This document shows, piece after piece, positions 9,972 through 19,271 of a stretch of DNA of 64,000 nucleotides; the stretch's first letter is position 1; each line of letters opens with the position of its first letter. The notes under the pieces are model-generated. The model was given only the letters and a program-made list of their open reading frames with translations. It ran no database searches and was not told where the DNA came from. Where the stretch lies: assembly GCF_001590795.1 (NCBI RefSeq), contig NZ_JXDL01000001.1:4971228-5035227 (forward strand), read 5' to 3'. Position numbers and translations under genes: made by a program. This stretch comes from Bradyrhizobium sp. AT1 (lineage in GTDB: Bacteria; Pseudomonadota; Alphaproteobacteria; Rhizobiales; Xanthobacteraceae).

Positions 9972-11453
9972 TTGGCCGATATTTTTTTCAGTTACGCCAA
10001 GGTTGATCGCGATCGCGTCAAACCATTGATCGAAGCGCTCGAAGCGGAGCCATGGAACGTCTGGTGGGACAACGATCTCACCGTCGGGGGCTCGTGGAGC
10101 GAGGAAATCAAGACCGAGCTCGATTCGGCGCCCTGTGCTGTCGTTGCCTGGACGAATTCGTCGATCAAGTCCGAGTTCGTTCAGGACGAGGCACGCCGTG
10201 CGCACAAGGCAGGCAAGCTCGTCCCGCTCATGCTCGATCCCGTCGAGTTGCCGATGGGCTTTGGCGGGGTTCAAACGGCTGACTTCACGACGTGGAACGG
10301 AGATCGCCAGTCCATCGAATTCATCAGGCTCCGGGGTGCCATTCAAAAGAAATTGACAGGCGCGGCCAGCACGGAGCCAGCCACCGTCCCACCCACTAGC
10401 GGGCCGAAGCCGTCAGGGGCGGTCAGTGACGGCCACCGGGTTGGATTGAAAACATTGCTGTCCGCCCTCGCTGTCGTCGCAATCGGTGCCGGAACGGCCA
10501 TCTGGCTACTCTTTGGCGGACGGAGCATCACGACTTCGCCCCCCGGTCTTGGATACACCGTCTTCGTGCACAGCGCGCGCCCGCAGACCGAGATCGCGAC
10601 GGTCGTGTAAAAGCTTCAGCAAGCCGGATACAAGATTGGCGGTTCAGATGCGGCTGCTGACAACGATTCCGGACGCGCGTCCCCACGCTCAGGGGTCGAT
10701 TATGCCCTGCCCGACCCGGACACGAAGCATCAGGCCGCCGCTCGCGCGGCCGCCGAGATCGCCAACGAGGCGCTGAGGACTGACATCAAGCCGCGCCCGC
10801 AATCAGGCATGTCGGCCAGCAATCTCGGAATTTGGCTGCCTTACAAAGGCGACTACAAGGTCACCATTCGCTTTGCTGGTGACTTCGATCGGGCATCCGA
10901 CATCGTGCCTTTCGCGCAGAAGCTGCGCGCGGCTGGGTGGCGCGTTCAGGACTCCCAGCCGTCTGGCGGCAATGACAGAACATCCTTGGCCGCTGGCCAG
11001 AGAGAGGTTCGATACGCTGCAGCCAATGACCAAGCCTTTGCCGAGTTGCTCGCAGCAGACGTTCAGAGGTCCGGGATCATGACCGGGGCCGTGGCATCCA
11101 CTCAGGGATCGGATATTGCCGGCGGCAATCTAGAGGTCTGGATCAGCTCGACCGGGGCTGCGCCAGCTCCATCCGGTCCAACCGCGTGGGGAGACCGGCC
11201 CCCTGATCAAGCCTATTGTTTCCAACGCAAGGACAGCCCTGCGGCCCCGGGGAAATTCCTGGTTCGTTGCTTTCAGACCGAGAACGCTTGTGCGACCGTC
11301 CAGCGGACGGATTCCGGCCAGAAGACTTCCTGCATCCTCGCTCGAGGGCTGACCGGTTCCGCCAGTTGGCAGGACGCGGGCAAGGGCGGCGTCGGGGACT
11401 CCTGGTTCAAATATTCGAACAGCCAGTTCGTCAGGCCATTTCCGGAGTTCTGA
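9972..11453 (+). pseudogene. TIR-domain membrane protein interrupted by an in-frame TAA
   Basis: Codons run in one frame from TTG at 9972 to the stop at 11451-11453 except for a TAA at 10608-10610. TTG at 9972 has GGAG eight bases upstream and gives the usual TIR start ADIFFSYAKVDRD; an ATG at 9903 is less likely. The TIR domain (residues 1-110) has GGSWSEEI, where the catalytic glutamate of TIR NADases is expected (44 or 45). One membrane helix lies at about 160-183. Beyond it are two repeats of a beta-alpha-beta module, the first containing the stop, then a domain with four cysteines (for example VRCFQTENACATV) ending in VRPFPEF. As written, a 212-residue TIR-membrane protein is made. The 3' part could be translated from ATG at 10809 only if internal initiation occurs. 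Confidence 0.7.
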
Positions 11454-11730
11454 ATTACCCGGATCGCGGCGTCCCCAGACAGTTCACGCCCTTGTCAGGG
11501 CGCGGGCGCGCACGGCTGCATCTTTCCCGCCGAGTGTTGTTTTCAGGTCATTTACTTTATTTCGAACATTTCCTTTGTTCCCCCTGCTGGCTGGCCCTCG
11601 GTGGCCGCGCGTGGAAACCATCCGGTTAACGGGCGCGGTTAGGATGTCCCTAACAAGGATTGGGGCGCTGCGGCGATTGCCGGGTTCTGCGTCATTTTGG
11701 ACGATGTGTTTTGGGGCAAGGGGAAGATCG

Positions 11731-12246
11731 ATGTCGATGAGGATTGCGGTGGCGCTGGCTGCCACCATCGGGGCGGGGGTCTTGGTGTCGACGGCGGCAG
11801 AGGCGCGGCCGGAGATGGTGGGGGCACATCTGGCCGATTATTCGCCGGGCACCATCGTGGTCAAAACCAGCGAGCGGCGGCTCTATCTCATCCTCGATAA
11901 CGGCCACGCCGTGCGCTATCCGGTCGGTGTCGGCAAGTCCGGCAAGCAATGGGCCGGCACCACGCGCATCGACGGGAAGTATCGCAACCCGGCCTGGGCA
12001 CCGCCGGCCGAGGTCAAGCGTGACAAGCCGAGCATTCCCGACATGATCCCGGGCGGCTCACCGCGCAACCCGATGGGCGTTGCGGCGATGACGCTCGCCG
12101 GCGGCGAATACGCCATCCACGGCACCAACGTGCCGGGTTCGATCGGCGGCTTCGTCTCCTATGGCTGCATCCGCATGCTCAACGACGACATCACCGATCT
12201 CTATGGCCGCGTCTCCGTCGGCACGACGGTGGTCGTGACGCGCTGA
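11731..12246 (+). CDS. L,D-transpeptidase (YkuD family), periplasmic
   Basis: The 171-residue protein starts MSMRIAVALAATIGAG and has a cleavable signal peptide ending near AEA. The YkuD catalytic domain follows, with IVVKTSERRLYLIL at the start and the active site spread over AIHGTNVP and SYGCIRMLN, the cysteine being the nucleophile. Such enzymes form 3-3 peptidoglycan crosslinks or attach proteins to peptidoglycan. GGGAAG lies six bases before ATG 11731. A longer in-frame extension exists but lacks signal-peptide character. A strong terminator follows. Confidence 0.92.
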   Translation: MSMRIAVALAATIGAGVLVSTAAEARPEMVGAHLADYSPGTIVVKTSERRLYLILDNGHAVRYPVGVGKSGKQWAGTTRIDGKYRNPAWAPPAEVKRDKPSIPDMIPGGSPRNPMGVAAMTLAGGEYAIHGTNVPGSIGGFVSYGCIRMLNDDITDLYGRVSVGTTVVVTR

Positions 12247-12270
12247 TCGCAGAGATCAGCCGCGACAAGA

Positions 12271-12298
12271 AAAAGCCGCGTCTTGGGACGCGGCTTTT
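12271..12298. terminator. Bidirectional Rho-independent terminator
   Basis: A perfect 12-base stem pairs AAAAGCCGCGTC (12271-12282) with GACGCGGCTTTT (12287-12298) around TTGG. A-run and T-run flank the stem, so it can stop both the L,D-transpeptidase transcript and the opposite nuclease transcript. Confidence 0.95.
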
Positions 12299-12301
12299 TT
12301 G

Positions 12302-12892
12302 TTACCAGAAGCGCCAGCCGCGTGTGCACCAGCCGTCGCGATGGCCGCCATTGTAGCTCCGCGCAAAACCGCCCGCGAGCAACGCCGCCGAAACGTTCTC
12401 GGTCCGCCGGGTCGCGACGTCTGCGAGCACGCGGCCGTATTTGTCGGGGCCGAGATTGGTGATGATCACGCCGCCCTGGCCGAGCAGATCGCGCAATGCG
12501 CGCGCCGCGGCTTCCGCCTTGTCCAGCTCCTCCTGGCACGATGCCTTTAGTTCGGGCGCATCGATGCCGCGCAGCCGAACGCGTACGACGCGATCGCGAC
12601 CCTCGCGCTGACGAACGCGCGCAAGGAAAGTGTCGCCGTCGATGGTACGAATGACATCCACCGGCTCGCGCGCACCTGGATGGCCTGCCTGCTGGAGAAC
12701 GATCTCAGCATCCCCGGTGCGCTCGCCATCGGTCTGCGGAACAAGCCAGCCCATTCCATGGCGGAAGGTGAGGACGACGGCCAACACGATGCCCACCACG
12801 AACATCCAGGGCAACAATCCGGAGAAGTGCCGACCGAACGGCGAACCGCCGAACTGTGGCTGGTAGGTTTTGGGTCGATCCCGGAACCGCAT
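12302..12892 (-). CDS. membrane-anchored thermonuclease (SNase)-like protein
   Basis: The 196-residue protein has one N-terminal membrane helix (LLPWMFVVGIVLAVVLTF) and an SNase-like OB-fold. Key motifs are IDGDTFLARV, RLRGIDAPELK (calcium- and phosphate-binding residues) and DKYGRVLADV. The family cleaves single- and double-stranded nucleic acids; the location would be periplasmic. The C-terminus is rich in tryptophan and cysteine (WCTRGWRFW), as in many rhizobial members. ATG at 12890-12892 is used; the codon before it is TTG. Confidence 0.87.
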   Translation of the reverse strand: MRFRDRPKTYQPQFGGSPFGRHFSGLLPWMFVVGIVLAVVLTFRHGMGWLVPQTDGERTGDAEIVLQQAGHPGAREPVDVIRTIDGDTFLARVRQREGRDRVVRVRLRGIDAPELKASCQEELDKAEAAARALRDLLGQGGVIITNLGPDKYGRVLADVATRRTENVSAALLAGGFARSYNGGHRDGWCTRGWRFW

Positions 12893-13084
12893 CAACTTAC
12901 GCTAAGACTGAGTCGGGGAACTCACAAGCGTGGCCACAGCGGGCCGGAACCCGGAACAACCTGTGGAAGAAAGTTCCGAACACCACTACGTCGGCCGTAG
13001 TTCTACTGGAGATCCGCGAATCTTTCCCAATTCTCAATCATTGGTTGCGCATACCTGTTATACGGCAACGCGAGGGAGATTGCG

Positions 13085-14803
13085 GTGGGGTCATTCAGGT
13101 TTCGCATTGGAACAAAGCTCGGCATCGTGACGGGCGTGAGCATTGTATTGGTGTGCGGCATGCTGACCAACCAGATGCTCGGCAACCGGTCGATTGCCGA
13201 ATCCAATCGCTTGGTCACAATCAACTATCTCAACAAGGGTAATGCGCAGGCGGCGCAAACGGCGATGGCGCGGGCGCAGCTCGCAGCGCTCGAGATCGGT
13301 TCCGCTTCAACCGCCGGAGAAGTTGACAAGTTCCTCGAGATGCTTCGCACGCGGGCGAGCGAAGCCGGTGTGGAAATCGATGCCGCCACGGACCGGGCGA
13401 CTCGGAAGGTCACCCAGGACGCCTATCGCGAGACCAAGAAATTTGTCGATGCGTATCTGGCCAGTGGCATTGAACTGGCCGGGGCGCAGAAGACCGTCAT
13501 CGGCGCCGCGTCCGGCAGCGCCAGGACCGCGGCCGAAGCGGCGAAAGCAGGCATTCTCGCAGAGCGCATGCGTCCGGCCGCGCTGGAAGTCAGCAAGCGC
13601 ATCGACGATCTGGTCGGCGTTGCCAACGAATTCGCCGCGCGCCGCAAGGGTGAGATGCTCACTGAACTGGATCGCGTCGCCAACTTCGCATTGATCGTCG
13701 GCGTGTTCGTCGTCCTGACATTGATCGGCTCCGCCGTCTTCTCCGTGTTGAACATCGCCCGCCCGATCCGGCGCATCGGCGACGTGCTTCTCCAGCTCGC
13801 CGGCGGCAACAAGGCGGTCGAGATCCCCTATACGCGCCGTGGCGATGAAGTCGGCGACAACGCCCGCGCGGCTCAGACCTTCAAGGAAAACCTGATCCGC
13901 ATCGAGCTGATGGAAGCCGAGCAGAAGAATCAGGAAGCCGCTGCGGCCGCTCGACGCAAGGAGGAGATGACCAAGCTCGCCGGCGTGTTCGAAGCCGCGG
14001 TCGGTGGCATCATCGACTCCGTGTCGGCAGCTTCCCAACAGCTCGAGGCTGCCGCCGGCACGCTGTCGGGAACCGCGGAGGAGACTCAGCAGCTCTCCGG
14101 CATGGTCGCGGCGGCCTCGGAGGAGGCATCGACCAATGTCGGCGCCGTGGCGTCTGCCGCGGAAGAGATGAGCACGTCGGTCGTCGAGATCGGCCGCCAG
14201 GTCCACGATTCCAGCCGCATCGCCGGCGAAGCGGTCAAGCAGGCCGAACGCACCGACGTCCGGATCAACGAACTGCTCAAGGCGGCAGGGCGAATTGGCG
14301 ACGTCGTCAAATTGATCACCGCGATTGCCGAGCAGACCAATCTCCTGGCGCTGAACGCGACGATCGAAGCTGCGCGCGCCGGCGAATCCGGCCGCGGCTT
14401 TGCCGTCGTGGCTAGCGAGGTCAAAGCCCTCGCGGCGCAAACCGCGCGAGCGACCGAGGAAATCAGCACGCAGATTGCCGGCATGCAATCAGCGACCGAG
14501 GACTCCGTCGGAGCGATCAAGGAAATCGGCGCGACCATCGCCCGCATCTCGGACATTTCGACAACCATTGCTGCGACGATCGAAGAGCAGGGTGCAGCGA
14601 CCGCCGAGATCGCGCGAAACGTCAGCGAAGCCGCCAAGGGAACCGTCGAAGTCGCGGACAAGATCGCCCAGGTCAGTCATGGCGCGAGCGCCACCGGCGC
14701 TGCATCGGGACAGGTGTTGTCATCGGCGCGCTCGCTGTCAAGCGAAAGCAGCCTCCTGAAGACGGAAGTCGAGAAGTTCCTCAAGACCGTGCGCGCAGCA
14801 TGA
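13085..14803 (+). CDS. methyl-accepting chemotaxis protein
   Basis: The 572-residue transducer has a first membrane helix (about 8-30), an extracellular helical ligand-binding region of about 160 residues, a second helix (about 198-222), a HAMP domain beginning NIARPIRRIGDVL, and a long signalling domain. The hairpin-tip region reads IAEQTNLLALNATIEAARAG, then GRGFAVVASEVKALA. There is no C-terminal receptor-modification pentapeptide. The start is GTG, with GAGGGAG eight bases upstream. The ligand is unknown, and no che genes lie nearby. Confidence 0.93.
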   Translation: MGSFRFRIGTKLGIVTGVSIVLVCGMLTNQMLGNRSIAESNRLVTINYLNKGNAQAAQTAMARAQLAALEIGSASTAGEVDKFLEMLRTRASEAGVEIDAATDRATRKVTQDAYRETKKFVDAYLASGIELAGAQKTVIGAASGSARTAAEAAKAGILAERMRPAALEVSKRIDDLVGVANEFAARRKGEMLTELDRVANFALIVGVFVVLTLIGSAVFSVLNIARPIRRIGDVLLQLAGGNKAVEIPYTRRGDEVGDNARAAQTFKENLIRIELMEAEQKNQEAAAAARRKEEMTKLAGVFEAAVGGIIDSVSAASQQLEAAAGTLSGTAEETQQLSGMVAAASEEASTNVGAVASAAEEMSTSVVEIGRQVHDSSRIAGEAVKQAERTDVRINELLKAAGRIGDVVKLITAIAEQTNLLALNATIEAARAGESGRGFAVVASEVKALAAQTARATEEISTQIAGMQSATEDSVGAIKEIGATIARISDISTTIAATIEEQGAATAEIARNVSEAAKGTVEVADKIAQVSHGASATGAASGQVLSSARSLSSESSLLKTEVEKFLKTVRAA

Positions 14804-14956
14804 ATTTGCAAAAGCAGCAACATATCTCCGACGCTTGCTGCACATGGATAGCGCCTCCGGGATTTCCCGGAATTGTTCAACACCGCCGACAACTGTAGGT
14901 TGGATGAGACGCCATGAGCAATCGCTCGTGGAACTCCCAGCCATGGGTCCCCCGAC

Positions 14957-15976
14957 ATGAACATCGACGCTACCTCGGCCGCTTCGCTCGAACGACTGGC
15001 GGATCTCGTTCGGCAGCAGCACAGTTCCCTCGACACCATGCTGCTGTCGCCAATGGGCGAATTCCAGACCAGAGCCGCTCCCCTCGCGACGTTGATGCGC
15101 GAAGTGACGGACTGCCTCGCAGAGGATTTCCTGCATCGTCCCGCGCAAGACTTCCCGATGCTCTATTTCGCATGCGGCAAAGCCAGGGTCGGATCGACCG
15201 CCCTCAGCAATCTGTTCGGCATGACCGGCATGCCGTCATATTATCAGCCGCTGAAGGCGATCTTGCGCGAAGCGCTCGTCGGCCGCCCGCTGACGCCCTG
15301 GGTCATCCCTTCGGCGACCGACCAGCCGCACATCTTCAGCAAGGAAACGATCGGGCCCTACGTGCTCGCCGAGAGCTTGTTCAATCCACTGCAGCTCCTG
15401 ATCGACGCGGGTTATCCGCGCCACCGCCTGCATCTCATCATGCTCGATCGCGAGCCGGCGAGTTCGCTGGCGTCCTGGCTCGAGAAGCTGATCTCGCGTG
15501 CGCCTGAAGATACATTGCTGCGGCACTATGTCGTCGCCGCACTCAGCGCGGCCCGCGTCGCAGATTACGCCCGGCAGCAGGGCGTTCCCGTCACGCACTA
15601 CGTCTACGAGGTGAGCAAGGAGGCTCTGTCGTCGGTGCGCGACCTGTTCGACCGTCTCGGCCTTTCCGGCAGCTTCACCGAGAACGCCGTGACGTCATGG
15701 CGGGAGCCGGGGGGCGAGCAAGCCAACAACGCGCGCGTCATCTTCCCGAGCGAAGCGACGATCTACAAGGTCCCCAACCTGCATACGTCCGATAGCGCCT
15801 ACCGCTACCAGCGCCGCGCCACGGCCTCGGTGAGCGACACTCAGCTGGAGATTCTGGAGCGCTGCGGTGTCAATGACGCCTATCGAGCCTCGGTCGCGGC
15901 GTGCGTTCGCGATCTCGACCTGAACGCGGCGACGTCGGCGCACCTGTTCGGCGACTGGGTCGCCGAGGCCGCGTGA
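14957..15976 (+). CDS. sulfotransferase-family protein
   Basis: This 339-residue protein is not close to a family I can name exactly. It has features of PAPS-dependent sulfotransferases: a phosphosulfate loop-like segment CGKARVGSTALSNLFG near residue 75 and a 3'-phosphate-binding-like LIMLDREPASSLASWL near residue 160. It lies directly upstream of CysD and CysN/CysC, which make the donor PAPS, and overlaps cysD if GTG 15973 is used. The most likely role is sulfation of a surface polysaccharide, lipid or signal molecule. No clear ribosome-binding site precedes the start. Confidence 0.65.
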   Translation: MNIDATSAASLERLADLVRQQHSSLDTMLLSPMGEFQTRAAPLATLMREVTDCLAEDFLHRPAQDFPMLYFACGKARVGSTALSNLFGMTGMPSYYQPLKAILREALVGRPLTPWVIPSATDQPHIFSKETIGPYVLAESLFNPLQLLIDAGYPRHRLHLIMLDREPASSLASWLEKLISRAPEDTLLRHYVVAALSAARVADYARQQGVPVTHYVYEVSKEALSSVRDLFDRLGLSGSFTENAVTSWREPGGEQANNARVIFPSEATIYKVPNLHTSDSAYRYQRRATASVSDTQLEILERCGVNDAYRASVAACVRDLDLNAATSAHLFGDWVAEAA

Positions 15977-15981
15977 TCAGC

Positions 15982-16944
15982 ATGCTGGAGTGTCCCACGA
16001 CCACCCCGCCCGCCCTCGCCGAAAGAGCGGAGGGCGAGAAGTTTCACGCTGCCAGCCATCTTCGACGTCTGGAGGCGGAGAGCATCCATATCCTGCGGGA
16101 GACCGCGGCCGAGTTCCGCAGGCCGGTCATGCTCTACTCGATCGGCAAGGACTCTTCGGTGCTGTTGCATCTGGCGATGAAAGCGTTTCATCCCGGCAAG
16201 CCACCGTTTCCCCTGCTGCACGTCGACACCACCTGGAAATTCCGCGAGATGATCGCGTTTCGCGACCGCCGCGCGCGCGAGCTCGGCGTCGATCTGATCG
16301 TCCATACCAACAATGACGGATTGAGCCAGGGCATCGACCCCTTTACCCACGGCTCGGCGCGCTACACCGACGTCATGAAGACGCAGGCATTGCGGCAGGC
16401 GCTCGACCTTCACGGCTTTGACGCCGCGATCGGCGGCGCGCGGCGCGACGAGGAGAAGTCGCGCGCCAAGGAGCGCATCTTCTCGCACCGGAGCGCGGCG
16501 CATCGCTGGGATCCGAAGAACCAGCGCCCCGAGCTGTGGAGCCTGTACAACACGATGCTCGCGCCCGGCGAGAGCATGCGGGTGTTTCCGCTCTCGAACT
16601 GGACCGAGCTCGACGTCTGGGACTACATCCTGCTCGAGGACATCCCGATCGTTCCGCTTTATCTCGCGGCTTCACGCCCGGTGGTCGAGCGCGACGGCGC
16701 GCTGATCATGGTGGACGACGAACGGATGCCGCTACTTGCCGGCGAACAGCCGCGCTGGCGTTCGGTCAGGTTTCGCACCTTGGGCTGCTATCCGCTCAGC
16801 GGCGCCACGGTGTCGACGGCGGCAACGCTGCCCGAGATCGTGCGGGAGATGATGGCCTCGCGCACCTCCGAGCGGCAGGGACGCATGATCGACCGGGACA
16901 GCCCGGCATCGATGGAGCGCAAGAAAGCGGAAGGCTACTTCTGA
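15982..16944 (+). CDS. cysD: sulfate adenylyltransferase subunit 2 (CysD/NodP)
   Basis: The 320-residue PP-loop ATPase forms APS from sulfate and ATP together with the GTPase subunit. The motif SIGKDSSVLLHLAMKAF is the PP-loop; GGARRDEEKSRAKER, VFPLSNWTELDVWDY and TLGCYPLSG are family signatures. A GTG at 15973 overlaps the upstream stop (GTGA) and is an alternative start giving translational coupling. Its stop overlaps the cysNC start by one base. No cysH or cysI is nearby, so this copy may serve sulfation and not cysteine synthesis. Confidence 0.94.
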   Translation: MLECPTTTPPALAERAEGEKFHAASHLRRLEAESIHILRETAAEFRRPVMLYSIGKDSSVLLHLAMKAFHPGKPPFPLLHVDTTWKFREMIAFRDRRARELGVDLIVHTNNDGLSQGIDPFTHGSARYTDVMKTQALRQALDLHGFDAAIGGARRDEEKSRAKERIFSHRSAAHRWDPKNQRPELWSLYNTMLAPGESMRVFPLSNWTELDVWDYILLEDIPIVPLYLAASRPVVERDGALIMVDDERMPLLAGEQPRWRSVRFRTLGCYPLSGATVSTAATLPEIVREMMASRTSERQGRMIDRDSPASMERKKAEGYF

Positions 16945-18839
16945 TGTCCTATCACGAGGCCCCCACGATCGCCGCCTCCGATGCGCCGCGGCTGGATCAG
17001 GATGATCGTCCGACGCTGCGTTTCGTCACCTGCGGCAGTGTCGACGACGGCAAGAGCACCCTGGTCGGCCGCCTGCTCTACGATTCCAAGACGCTGCTCG
17101 ACGATCAGCTCGACGCGCTGGCATCCGAGAGCCGGACCGTCGGCACCACCGGCGGCGATCTCGATTTCGCGCTGCTGGTCGACGGCCTGCAGGCGGAGCG
17201 CGAGCAGGGTATCACGATCGACGTCGCCTATCGCTTCTTCGCCACCAAGCTGCGCCGCTTCATCGTCGCCGACACGCCGGGACATGCGCAATATACCCGC
17301 AACATGGCGACCGGCGCCTCCAATGCCGATCTCGCCGTGGTGCTGGTCGACGCCCGCAAGGGCGTGATCACGCAGACGCGGCGCCACAGCCACATCCTGT
17401 CGCTGCTCGGCATTCACCACGTCGTGCTCGCCGTCAACAAGATGGACCTGATCGGATTCGACGGGGATCGCTTTGCTTCCATCACGGCCGAATACCTCAC
17501 CATGGCCGGGCAGCTCGGAATCTCGCAGGTCCAGTGCATCCCGGTCGTGGCGCCCGGCGGCGACAACATCGTCGCGGCCAGCACGCGGATGCCCTGGTAC
17601 ACCGGGCCCACCGTCACGGCCTATCTGGAATCCGTCGACGTTTCCGGTGATGTCTCGCAGCGGCCGTTCCGGCTGCCGGTGCAATGGGTCAACCGGCCGA
17701 ACGCAGAGTTTCGCGGCTTCTGCGGGCGGATCGCCAGCGGAACGATTGCCGCCGGCGACAGCATCGCCGTGCGGCCCTCGGGCCGCCAGACACGCATCGC
17801 GCGCATTCTCACGCCCGGCGGCGAGCGCGATCGCGCTGCGGCGGGTGAATCGGTCACGCTCACATTGACCGACGAAATCGACGTCAGCCGCGGTGACGTG
17901 CTGACAGCGGGTCCCGCGCCGCAGGTCTCGGATCAATTGGCGGCCCATCTCGTCTGGTTCGATGACGAGGCCATGGTCGCGGGCCGGCGCTATCTGCTCA
18001 AATGCGGCACGGCCTCGACCGGCGCGGTGATCACGACGCTCGAGCACCGCATCGCGATCGACACCATGGCGCATGAAGACGCCGCCACGCTCGACGCCAA
18101 CCAGATCGGTTACGCCCATCTCAGCCTCGACCGGCCGCTGGTGTTCGAGGCCTATCGCGACAACCGCGACATGGGCAGCTTCATTCTCGTCGATCCGATC
18201 AGCCATCGCACGGCGGCGGCAGGAATGATCGACCTTTCGCTCCGCCGCGCCACCGACATTCATTGGCAGCGGCTTGCCGTCGACAAATCCGTGCGGGCGC
18301 GGCTGAAGCAGCAACGGCCCTGCGTGCTCTGGTTCACGGGATTGAGCGGTGCCGGCAAATCGACGATCGCCGATCTCGTCGACCGCAGGCTTGCCGAGCT
18401 CGGACGCCATGCCGCGCTGCTCGACGGTGACAATCTCCGCCATGGCATCAACCGCGACCTCGGCTTCTCCAACGCGGATAGGGCGGAGAACGTCCGGCGC
18501 ACTGCCGAGATCGCCGCGCTGTTCGTCGACGCCGGCATGATCGCGCTGGTCGCGCTGATCTCGCCGTTCCGCAACGAGCGCGAGCTGGCGCGTCAGCGGG
18601 TCCAAGCCGGCGAGTTCATCGAGATCCATGTCGCAACCCCGCTCGCCGAATGCGAGCGCCGCGATCCCAAGGGACTCTATCGCAAGGCACGGTCAGGCGC
18701 ATTGCCGGCGTTCACCGGCATCGACCATCCCTATGAGGCACCGCAAGCGCCGGAGATCACCATCGACAGCTCGGAGCTGTCGACCGACGCGGCTTGCGAA
18801 CGCATCATCCGCTATCTCAGGGACAATCACTATCTGTAG
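16944..18839 (+). CDS. cysNC: fused sulfate adenylyltransferase subunit 1 / APS kinase (CysN-CysC, NodQ-like)
   Basis: The 631-residue bifunctional protein has an N-terminal elongation-factor-like GTPase with GSVDDGKST (31-39), DTPGHAQYTRN and NKMDL. Beta-barrel domains follow. The C-terminal APS kinase starts at about residue 461, with GLSGAGKST (466-474), LLDGDNLRHG and DPKGLYRKA. Together with CysD it converts sulfate to PAPS. The fused form is the same as rhizobial NodQ. It is the last gene of the sulfation operon and converges on the SDHAF4 gene. Confidence 0.95.
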   Translation: MSYHEAPTIAASDAPRLDQDDRPTLRFVTCGSVDDGKSTLVGRLLYDSKTLLDDQLDALASESRTVGTTGGDLDFALLVDGLQAEREQGITIDVAYRFFATKLRRFIVADTPGHAQYTRNMATGASNADLAVVLVDARKGVITQTRRHSHILSLLGIHHVVLAVNKMDLIGFDGDRFASITAEYLTMAGQLGISQVQCIPVVAPGGDNIVAASTRMPWYTGPTVTAYLESVDVSGDVSQRPFRLPVQWVNRPNAEFRGFCGRIASGTIAAGDSIAVRPSGRQTRIARILTPGGERDRAAAGESVTLTLTDEIDVSRGDVLTAGPAPQVSDQLAAHLVWFDDEAMVAGRRYLLKCGTASTGAVITTLEHRIAIDTMAHEDAATLDANQIGYAHLSLDRPLVFEAYRDNRDMGSFILVDPISHRTAAAGMIDLSLRRATDIHWQRLAVDKSVRARLKQQRPCVLWFTGLSGAGKSTIADLVDRRLAELGRHAALLDGDNLRHGINRDLGFSNADRAENVRRTAEIAALFVDAGMIALVALISPFRNERELARQRVQAGEFIEIHVATPLAECERRDPKGLYRKARSGALPAFTGIDHPYEAPQAPEITIDSSELSTDAACERIIRYLRDNHYL

Positions 18840-18878
18840 CCGCCGCGACAGGCACGATCCGCCGGGCCGTCGGAGACC

Positions 18879-19082
18879 TTAGAAGTCGGACGCGATGCCC
18901 TTGCGCTCCCAGTCGCCGTAGCGGGTGGGCTCCGGGCCCTTCGGTCCCTGCAGCTCCCTTGCCTTGGCCTCATCCTTGGCCTGGGCGGCGGCAGCCTGCC
19001 GGCGCGCCTCGGCTTCGGCCAGCGCGCGCTGGGCGGCCGGCGATAACGGCTTGCGGTCGGGAACGGGAGGCTGGTCACTCAT
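18879..19082 (-). CDS. DUF1674 / SDHAF4-type succinate dehydrogenase assembly factor
   Basis: The 67-residue protein ends with the family hallmark GPEPTRYGDWERKGIASDF. The N-terminal half is an alanine- and lysine-rich helix (RALAEAEARRQAAAAQAK). Mitochondrial SDHAF4 helps flavinated SdhA assemble into complex II; the bacterial homologue is assumed to act likewise. Length is typical. It is divergent from rsmB, 190 bases away. Confidence 0.9.
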   Translation of the reverse strand: MSDQPPVPDRKPLSPAAQRALAEAEARRQAAAAQAKDEAKARELQGPKGPEPTRYGDWERKGIASDF

Positions 19083-19271
19083 CGCCGGGCTTTCTAGCCC
19101 AGGACGGCCCGCAACGCGACGCCCAATAACGCATCCCTGAAATCGGGCCCAAAGGGCTGAAAAAGCCGGCAGCGATTCTTACATTTGGCATATTCGCGTG
19201 CCAGAGATTGGGTTCTCAAGGCATGCGCCCATTGCGGCGGAACTGCCGCTCGCTCAGAACCTTGCTTCCGC

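Noticed and set aside
14814..14841. Hairpin GCAGCAA / TTGCTGC after the chemoreceptor gene as a terminator
   Set aside because: The stem is short with a 14-base loop and there is no T-run.
16935..18629. Long open frame (564 codons) on the minus strand over cysNC
   Set aside because: It mirrors cysNC codon positions in a high-G+C genome and has no recognisable domain or ribosome-binding site.
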